From the NCBI RefSeq assembly GCF_934754915.1, contig NZ_CAKVKB010000122.1, positions 1 through 10,338 on the forward strand: a stretch of 10,338 bases of DNA, in the 5' to 3' direction. Source of the DNA: an uncultured Clostridium sp. GTDB lineage: Bacteria > Bacillota > Clostridia > Clostridiales > Clostridiaceae. The first letter of the stretch is position 1, and every line of letters starts with the position of its first letter. Positions 5,392 to 10,338 of this stretch are shown here, in pieces. Under the pieces are notes generated by a model that saw only the letters and a program-made list of their open reading frames with translations, made no database searches and had not been told where the DNA came from. The position numbers were made by a program, and so were the translations under genes.

Positions 5392-7473
5392 TTATGCTTT
5401 TGTTTCAAGACAAGGTCTCATGCTTGCTGCACTTATAATCATAGTGGATACATTATGAAGAAGTGCAGATGTTGTAGGCTGAATAACTCCAAATAATCCC
5501 AATAAAAGAAGTGAAGTATTTATTCCCACAATATTTCTGTAATTTTTATTTATCTTTTTCATAAGATTTTGACTAAGATTTCTTAATAATACTATTCTGT
5601 TAAGGTCAGATACCATAAGTGTTATATCTGCAACTTCTTTTGCAATATCAGAACCATCTTTCATGGCAATTGATACATTTGCAGTTGCAAGTGCTGGTGA
5701 ATCATTTACTCCATCCCCAACCATTATTACAGTATGTCCATCTTCTTTAAGTTTTTCAATAATACCAGCTTTATCTTCTGGAAGAACTTGTGCATAGTAC
5801 TTGTCTATACCTAATTCTCTGCTTACTTTTTCAGCTGTTTCTTCACCATCACCAGTAAGCATTATTACATTGTTTATTCCAGAATTCTTTAAATTCTTTA
5901 TTGCTTCAGCAGCTTCTTCTCTTACTGGATCCTTTATACATATAAATCCTGCTGGTTTCTTACCAACTGCAAGGTATATTATAGAATATCCTTTTCCTTC
6001 CTTTTCTATAATTTCCTTATGTCTATTTAATAATTTTACGCCTTCATCTTCAAATACAAAATGCGAACTTCCTACAATGACTTTTCTTCTTCCTATATGT
6101 GAAGCAATTCCATGAGCAACAACATATTCAACTTCTGCATGTTCTTCTTTATGCTGAAGTTCTTCTTCTTCTGCTTTTTTCACAATTGCTCTTGCCACAC
6201 TATGTGGGAAATGTTCTTCAAGACATGCTGCAGTCTTTAATACATAATCCCTTTCAAAATCATCAAATGGAATTACTTTTTCAACTTCTGGAGATGCAAC
6301 TGTAAGTGTACCTGTTTTATCAAATACAATAGTGTCAGCTGCACTTAATGCTTCAAGATATTTTCCACCTTTTATCATTGCTTTATAATTTGAAGCTTCT
6401 CTCATTGCTGATATTACTGATATAGGTGTTGATAATTTTATTGCACATGAATAATCTACAAGAAGTATTGCAAGGGCTTTTGTTACATTTCTTGTAATAA
6501 GATATGTAGCTGCTGCTCCTAAAAGACTGAATGGCACAATACTGTCTGCAAGTTTTTCAGCTTTTCCCTGTATATTTGCTTTAAGTTCTTCTGAATTGTC
6601 TATAAGTTCAACAATCTTGCTTATTCTGCTTTCTGAACCTAATGCTTTTACTTCTATGGTTACTGTACCTTCTTCAACTACAGTTCCTGCATAAACAACA
6701 TCCTCAATTTCTTTTTTAACAGCTAAAGGTTCTCCTGTCATTGTAGACTGATTTATCATTGCTTCACCTTTAGTTATTACACCGTCAACTGGAATCATAT
6801 TTCCTGTATGTACAGTAATCTTGTCTCCAACAACTATCTGTGACATTGGTACAAGTATTTCTTCATCATTATTTGCAAGCCATACATTTTCAATATTTAT
6901 TTCAAGACTGTTTTTTAACTGGCTCTTTGTCTTTTTCCTTGTATAATCTTCAAGAAGTTCTGAAATACTTAAAAGGAACATTATTGAACTTGCAGTATTA
7001 TACTGTTTCTGAGACATTGCTGCTGCTATTGAAGCTGCATCAAGAACATCAACATTTATATCTGCATTTAATAAGCTTCCTATTCCCTTCTTAAAGAATT
7101 TTAATGATTTCCATATTACCATTATTTTACGTATAGGCATTGGAATTAATAATTTTGTCAAAAATCTTCTTCCAACCATACTCAATAATGTATTTTGAAA
7201 ATTAACATCTATTTCTTTTGAATTATCCTGTTCTGAAATTTCTGGAAGCTGTGATAATTCTATATTAGAAACTGCATCCAATACATTTTTTTCATTATCA
7301 TTTTCATAAAATACTAATATGCTTCCTGTAAGATGACTTGCCTTAACTTCTTTAATATAAGAAAGTTTTTTTAAGACATATTCTATTTTGCAACTTTCTT
7401 TAAGAGAAAAGGCATATTGTCCACATCTTACTCTTATTCTTCCTGGCATATTGTGAACTACTTTATATTCCAT
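5392..7473 (-). CDS. P1B-like heavy-metal P-type ATPase with an N-terminal HMA_2-type domain
   Basis: The 693-aa protein carries the P-type ATPase core. MTGEP of the actuator domain is at 245-249, DKTGTLT with the phosphorylated Asp at 385-391, HFPHS at 421-425 in place of the usual HP motif region, TGDG at 540-543 and GDGVND at 586-591. It hydrolyses ATP to move a cation across the membrane. The N-terminus (1-75) contains HNMPGRIRVR, typical of HMA_2-type domains, and has no CxxC metal site. In the membrane helix before phosphorylation the usual CPC is YSCAIKLSTP (341-350), so only one Cys remains and the helix-breaking Pro is absent. The membrane end has LLHNVST and a late Cys688. Substrate is therefore uncertain; export of zinc, manganese, cobalt or iron are all possible. 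The SD GAAAGGA is weakly spaced (about 12 nt). It follows the small membrane-protein gene by 132 bp and is probably cotranscribed with it. Confidence 0.92.
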   Translation of the reverse strand: MEYKVVHNMPGRIRVRCGQYAFSLKESCKIEYVLKKLSYIKEVKASHLTGSILVFYENDNEKNVLDAVSNIELSQLPEISEQDNSKEIDVNFQNTLLSMVGRRFLTKLLIPMPIRKIMVIWKSLKFFKKGIGSLLNADINVDVLDAASIAAAMSQKQYNTASSIMFLLSISELLEDYTRKKTKSQLKNSLEINIENVWLANNDEEILVPMSQIVVGDKITVHTGNMIPVDGVITKGEAMINQSTMTGEPLAVKKEIEDVVYAGTVVEEGTVTIEVKALGSESRISKIVELIDNSEELKANIQGKAEKLADSIVPFSLLGAAATYLITRNVTKALAILLVDYSCAIKLSTPISVISAMREASNYKAMIKGGKYLEALSAADTIVFDKTGTLTVASPEVEKVIPFDDFERDYVLKTAACLEEHFPHSVARAIVKKAEEEELQHKEEHAEVEYVVAHGIASHIGRRKVIVGSSHFVFEDEGVKLLNRHKEIIEKEGKGYSIIYLAVGKKPAGFICIKDPVREEAAEAIKNLKNSGINNVIMLTGDGEETAEKVSRELGIDKYYAQVLPEDKAGIIEKLKEDGHTVIMVGDGVNDSPALATANVSIAMKDGSDIAKEVADITLMVSDLNRIVLLRNLSQNLMKKINKNYRNIVGINTSLLLLGLFGVIQPTTSALLHNVSTMIISAASMRPCLETKA

Positions 7474-7514
7474 ATCTCTTTTGACATCCTTTCAAAGTTA
7501 GTTTTCAATGCTAA

Positions 7515-7556
7515 TAAGGTTTCAAAAACATAATTATATGCTTTTGAAACCCCTTA
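7515..7556 (-). promoter_or_regulatory. Intercistronic hairpin between the small gene and the ATPase gene
   Basis: GGTTTCAAAA (7518-7527) pairs perfectly with TTTTGAAACC (7542-7551) around a 14-nt loop, with a further TAA/TTA pairing after a CC bulge. No T tract follows on the minus strand, so it is not a standard terminator. It lies in the 132-bp gap of the operon and could mark RNA processing or set the ratio of the two proteins. Confidence 0.5.
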
Positions 7557-7605
7557 TAGACTCTTATTGTTTCCTCATCTATAATTTATCGCTATTAGCT
7601 TGTCC

Positions 7606-7839
7606 TTATTCAGCTTTATTTTTAGCTGCTTCAGAAGCTTCGTAGCATACATCTTCTGCATCTTCCTTCATTGATTGGAATAATGTCTGTGCATCTTGTT
7701 GTAATTTCATACCATTAGCTAAAGTGTTGACACATAATTTCTTGGCAGTTTTGCTTTTTAATGCTTTAACTCCTAGAGTACCTGTTAAAAGTCCTCCTAC
7801 AAATAATAATGCTTTTTCATTTTTTAAAATATTCTTCAT
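7606..7839 (-). CDS. Small single-pass membrane protein, likely accessory to the P-type ATPase (DUF6110/PacL-like)
   Basis: The 77-aa protein has a short basic N-terminus and one glycine-rich membrane helix (about 9-26, with GGLLTGTLG). Next is a basic stretch (KSKTAKK), then a long amphipathic, increasingly acidic helix to the end (about 38-77). Cys36 and Cys65 are the only cysteines. Small proteins of this shape precede HMA_2-type ATPases in clostridia, and I believe they are annotated DUF6110; that label is from memory. The layout parallels the mycobacterial DUF1490/PacL proteins, which sit beside CtpC-type P-ATPases as membrane scaffolds or metal-binding partners. A similar role here is inference; the C-terminal Asp-His metal motif of PacL1 is absent. 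AAAGGAGTG lies about 7 nt before the ATG. It is first in the operon, behind a strong promoter. Confidence 0.8.
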   Translation of the reverse strand: MKNILKNEKALLFVGGLLTGTLGVKALKSKTAKKLCVNTLANGMKLQQDAQTLFQSMKEDAEDVCYEASEAAKNKAE

Positions 7840-7877
7840 ATATAAACACTCCTTTGGCTTTATTAAAAAATCTTCAT

Positions 7878-7920
7878 ATAAGGAAATATTTTTTACATAA
7901 TATACAAAATAATTCCTTAT
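7878..7920 (-). promoter_or_regulatory. 15-bp inverted repeat in the 5' leader of the metal-transport operon
   Basis: ATAAGGAAATATTTT (7878-7892) and AAAATAATTCCTTAT (7906-7920) are reverse complements with one mismatch, around 13 nt. It lies between the predicted transcription start (about 7929) and the ribosome binding site (about 7855). It is either an operator for a metal sensor such as an ArsR or MerR-type protein, or a leader RNA hairpin. No regulator gene is adjacent. Confidence 0.6.
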
Positions 7921-7935
7921 GCTACATTTTACTAC

Positions 7936-7964
7936 ATTATATCAACATGATTGGTAATTTTCAA
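7936..7964 (-). promoter_or_regulatory. Sigma-A promoter of the small membrane protein/ATPase operon
   Basis: On the minus strand TTGAAA (7964-7959) and TATAAT (7941-7936) are spaced by exactly 17 bp. The bases before the -10 are TGA, giving an extended TGnTATAAT. This is the best promoter in the window. The leader to the ATG at 7839 would be about 90 nt. Confidence 0.75.
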
Positions 7965-8477
7965 GTCAATTTTTATCTTAAAATAATTGATAAAGCCTTT
8001 CATTATCAGCATTTCAGAGGATTTCTATCTCTTAATTTTCAGCTTATTTTTCTTCTAAATATGCTTAATTTTTTTGTGTTTTTTATTATGGTATTCGGCT
8101 TAATTACAGCTTTCGCCTTATTTTGTAAATTCTTTGGCAAACACAAATACATATACTTTTTAAATCATTTTGTAAACATAATTTATTAGTCCTAGTTTTT
8201 TATTTTGAATCGGAGTATTTTGTAATATATCATACTTCTTATCTGCATTTTTAAAAGCATTTTTCTTTGCCTTTGAATTGGGATATAAATTTTTTTAAAT
8301 TTATAGTTTTTTTACGCAAAAAAATAAAAAACAGATATTTTTTAAGTACAATTAACACTTTAATTAATTCTAAATCTGTTTTTCATTTTCTCATAAATAT
8401 ATTTAATTGTGGCTATTTCATAATTGTAATTTTATATAATTTATTTTAAGATATAGTGTCTATATTGATTTAAGATA
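7965..8477. other. AT-rich intergenic stretch with no credible gene
   Basis: About 510 bp on the far side of the ATPase-operon promoter. A 42-codon hydrophobic frame (from 8061, +) has no ribosome binding site and is not called. The only structured element is the terminator-like hairpin at 8327-8383. ATTTCATAATTGTAAT appears at about 8416-8431 and again at about 8539-8554. Confidence 0.5.
8327..8383 (-). terminator. Terminator-like inverted repeat, probably for the TerD-vWA transcript
   Basis: AAAAACAGAT (8327-8336) pairs with ATCTGTTTTT (8374-8383) around a 37-nt AT-rich loop. On the minus strand the hairpin ends in a TTTTTTATTTTTTT run. It lies about 310 nt after the TerD-vWA stop, beyond the composite repeat. 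It is also flanked by T-rich sequence on the + strand, so it may work both ways. Confidence 0.5.
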
Positions 8478-8673
8478 TACTATATGTCGAGTTGGATTTT
8501 TGTATTTATGCCAATATAAAAATTCCTCAGCTAAGTATATTTCATAATTGTAATATATATTCCAATAAGAATTAAACAAATCTCTGCTAAAATTTTATCC
8601 GTCATTGTCCACTTATAAATAATAGAATTTTCTCCTTGTATCTTCCAAATTGTCCATTGTCAATTGTCCATTG
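8478..8673. repeat. Composite intergenic repeat of about 195 bp, copy 2 (includes hairpin copy B)
   Basis: It has the same module order as 5068-5262: an ACTATAT...TTGGATTTTT...AAAATTCCTC segment (8478-8531), a hairpin-type module with GAATTAAA...TTATCCGTCATTGTCCA (8569-8611), and a CAATTG tail. The tail contains ATTGTCCATTG twice (8649-8659, 8663-8673), and CATTGTCAATTGTCCATTG (8655-8673) is the exact reverse complement of 5244-5262. The middle module also resembles copy A at 3301-3350. It lies directly after the TerD-vWA stop codon. Confidence 0.6.
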
Positions 8674-8690
8674 GAATATATATCTTAAAC

Positions 8691-10040
8691 TCAAACAATT
8701 CCTTTTGATTTTGCTTCCTTAAGCCATATTGGAAATTCATTTAGAAGTTTATCATAAAGCTGCTCATCTGACATAGAATCTATATTATCTATTGAAAAGA
8801 AGTTTGCATTATCCACAGTTCTTTCCTTCATTGTATCAAGTTCTTCTAAGATCCCATAATTATTTCCTCCAAGACCTAAAAACTGCCAGAACATAGGATA
8901 ATTGGAGCTTTCTATGAGCATTTTTTTAATAGGTCCCTTTTTATATATGCCTCCATCACTTATAAAAATTATATATACTGGAAGTCTGCTTTTCTTATAT
9001 ATTTTTACAAGCTCCTTCATTACTGATACTTCATTATTGCATCCTCCAACACGCCAGAACTTCCATCCACCCTGCTCATTTTTTATGTAATCTTTTATAT
9101 TATCAAGAGTAATAGGTGATAAATGTTTTGCTGAATCTGCAAATGTCCATGTATCAAGTTCCTTGTCATCATCAAACATGAGTGCTATTGGAAGAAGTTT
9201 ATCCATTGCTCTTTGCAAATCACCTCTTTTATATTGCCTGTTCATAGACCCTGAACGATCTAATACCACCACAACACTTGCAGTTATATTCTCTATTTTC
9301 TTCTTTTCTAATGTTATTGTAACTTTCTTTGTAAGGTCAATTAAATGAGGTGCTTTTTCAAGCACTATTTTTTCAATGTTTCTCTTCTTTTCAAGATATA
9401 CTTTATTTTCAGACTGAGTTTCAGAATTATTTTTAATATCAGAACCATTTTCTGTATCAATATTTTCTTTTATACTATTATCAGAAATACCTGTATCAGC
9501 ATTAGTACTTATATTTTCTTCTTCTTCAGCCTCTTCTCCTCCATAATTTCTTAATATGTCTCCTATTCCACCATTAAATCCACTAGCTATGATTGCAAGT
9601 CTCCATATTCCATCTTTTAAATAAACTTCACATAATATAATAGATTTTTCGGTGCTGTATTTTTCACTTTCAACTTTAAATTCTGCTACAGTATTATTAT
9701 TGTTTATAAATTTCAATTCTCCATTTTTAATATCTTTCATAGTTGCATTTCCATCAATAGAAACACATAATACTATCTTTTTTATATTTTCAGGAATCTT
9801 GTTTAAATCTACATGAAAAGTATTGCTTCCCTCTTCTTTTACTATGGCGCCTTCAGGTGAGCTCAAAACATTGTAAAATACAAAATATCTGTCATCACTT
9901 AAAATTTCATTTTCATCTACACCAATGCAACACATGTCAATTTCACTTCCAGGATCTATCCCTACATTGCATGACATTGTAATCTTCATATCTGTAATAA
10001 TCTGATTAAGTTTAATCTTCTGCCCTTTAATAAGTTCCAT
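8691..10040 (-). CDS. TerD-domain and vWA-domain fusion protein (TerF-like)
   Basis: Residue numbers count from an upstream in-frame GTG at 10049; I prefer the ATG at 10040 (449 aa). The N-terminal TerD domain (about 5-170) contains MSCNVGIDPGSEIDMCC, then DDRYFVFYN, typical of its calcium-binding beta-sandwich, and IASGFNGGIGDILRNYG. An acidic, Asn/Ser-rich linker (about 171-225) follows. The C-terminal vWA domain (about 230-450) has an intact MIDAS metal site: DRSGSMN (264-270), TWTF (300-303) and FISDGG (362-367). This TerD+vWA layout matches TerF of tellurite/stress-resistance operons, proteins thought to act at the membrane or in phage and chemical stress responses; their exact activity is unsettled. 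No other ter gene (terZABCDE) is visible here, though partners could lie to the right. It is cytoplasmic, with no signal peptide. Confidence 0.9.
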   Translation of the reverse strand: MELIKGQKIKLNQIITDMKITMSCNVGIDPGSEIDMCCIGVDENEILSDDRYFVFYNVLSSPEGAIVKEEGSNTFHVDLNKIPENIKKIVLCVSIDGNATMKDIKNGELKFINNNNTVAEFKVESEKYSTEKSIILCEVYLKDGIWRLAIIASGFNGGIGDILRNYGGEEAEEEENISTNADTGISDNSIKENIDTENGSDIKNNSETQSENKVYLEKKRNIEKIVLEKAPHLIDLTKKVTITLEKKKIENITASVVVVLDRSGSMNRQYKRGDLQRAMDKLLPIALMFDDDKELDTWTFADSAKHLSPITLDNIKDYIKNEQGGWKFWRVGGCNNEVSVMKELVKIYKKSRLPVYIIFISDGGIYKKGPIKKMLIESSNYPMFWQFLGLGGNNYGILEELDTMKERTVDNANFFSIDNIDSMSDEQLYDKLLNEFPIWLKEAKSKGIV

Positions 10041-10041
10041 A

Positions 10042-10052
10042 AACTCCACCCC
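10042..10052 (-). promoter_or_regulatory. Ribosome binding site that decides the TerD-vWA start
   Basis: On the minus strand GGGGTGGAG (10052-10044) precedes the ATG at 10040 by three bases, or six counted from GGGGTG. The alternative GTG at 10049 lies inside this site and has no SD of its own, so the longer 452-aa form is unlikely. A TATAAT on the minus strand (10073-10068) may be the -10, but no good -35 was found. Confidence 0.6.
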
Positions 10053-10160
10053 ATATTAAAATATTTAATTATATTGTAGGCATTCAGAGATAAGTTGTCT
10101 ACCATATTATTGAAACTTCCTCAAAAATATTGAATTATGAATAAAACTAAATTGTAACCC

Positions 10161-10206
10161 CAAAAAATCCTGCAAGGATTTTAACCTCAATTGACAATTG
10201 TCCACC
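10161..10206. repeat. Dispersed hairpin repeat, copy E, terminator-like on the minus strand
   Basis: AAAATCC (10164-10170), loop TGCAA and GGATTTT (10176-10182) form a perfect 7-bp hairpin, followed by a tail containing CAATTGACAATTGTCCA. Read on the minus strand, the hairpin is followed by TTTTTT-like sequence, so it could terminate a minus-strand gene lying to the right of the window. Confidence 0.6.
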
Positions 10207-10338
10207 ATCAATTATCAATAAATTTCTTACATAAAAGTATAAATAAAAATAAATTTTTTCAATAAAACAATACAAAACATAATAAAACATTACAGAATTA
10301 ACCAAAAACGTTTACTTTTCATTGACCACCACCTATAC

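Larger units (their letters stand above)
10041..10338. other. Intergenic region at the right edge
   Basis: About 300 bp with no credible gene. It contains the possible -10 box of the TerD-vWA gene and hairpin repeat copy E (10161-10206), followed by very AT-rich sequence. At the extreme right an SD-like AGGTGGTGG on the minus strand precedes an ATG (10322-10320), but the frame closes after ten codons. Confidence 0.5.

Noticed and set aside
5264..5458. 64-codon + strand ORF
   Set aside because: It overlaps the ATPase 3' end in antisense and hairpin copy D, with no independent coding signal.
7809..8189. 126-codon + strand ORF
   Set aside because: It runs antisense across the start of the small membrane-protein gene and its promoter, is low-complexity AT-rich sequence and lacks a ribosome binding site.
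8267..8449. 60-codon + strand ORF
   Set aside because: It spans the terminator-like inverted repeat and has only Ile/Phe/Asn-rich content expected from AT-rich non-coding DNA.
8649..8673. CRISPR-like repetition of ATTGTCCATTG
   Set aside because: There are only two 11-bp copies with a 3-bp gap, with no spacers and no cas genes, so it is an internal duplication of the CAATTG repeat tail.
10303..10316. Possible catabolite-repression (cre) site around AAACGTTTA
   Set aside because: Only the central AACGTT fits; the flanking cre positions do not match and it is far from a start codon.
10290..10322. Ten-codon minus-strand frame after an AGGTGGTGG site
   Set aside because: An SD-ATG start exists, but the frame closes at once and the window ends before its context can be seen. 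A leader peptide cannot be supported.

Overview
The window is very AT-rich, uses compact Shine-Dalgarno sites of the GGAGG type, and carries proteins that look clostridial throughout. It most likely comes from a Clostridium sensu stricto chromosome (inference from composition and protein style; no 16S or other marker is present). It holds six convincing intact protein genes, one decayed gene, and an unusually large amount of intergenic DNA containing hairpins and diverged repeat copies.

Layout, left to right. Positions 49-80 hold a rho-independent terminator for a + strand gene lying off the left edge. A lone + strand gene (391-1005) encodes a small sigma-70-like factor of the clostridial toxin/bacteriocin sigma type. 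A bidirectional terminator and a pair of A-tract hairpins separate it from a convergent minus-strand operon: an LCM/TcmP-type SAM methyltransferase (3148-2360) followed by an AraC-family regulator (2320-1367). Then come about 600 bp without a convincing gene, ending in a Fur-box-like 25-bp palindrome (3745-3769). Directly right of it is the C-terminal remnant of a GNAT acetyltransferase (to 4081). A + strand gene of unknown function with its own promoter (4201-4902) ends at a strong hairpin terminator.

The right half is all minus strand. A two-gene metal-transport operon runs from a well-formed promoter at 7964-7936. It has a leader with a 15-bp inverted repeat, a 77-aa single-pass membrane protein (7839-7606), then a P1B-like P-type ATPase (7473-5392) whose usual CPC membrane motif is replaced by Ser-Cys-Ala. 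The small protein looks like an accessory subunit, by analogy with the DUF1490/PacL proteins paired with mycobacterial P-type ATPases. Further right is a TerD-vWA fusion protein of the tellurite/stress (Ter) family (10040-8691).

The strongest unexplained signal is the repeat system. Two diverged composite elements of about 195 bp (5068-5262 and 8478-8673) bracket the metal operon, and share an identical 19-mer in opposite orientation. A shorter hairpin module recurs at five intergenic places. I found no CRISPR array, tRNA, rRNA, complete insertion sequence or phage module.
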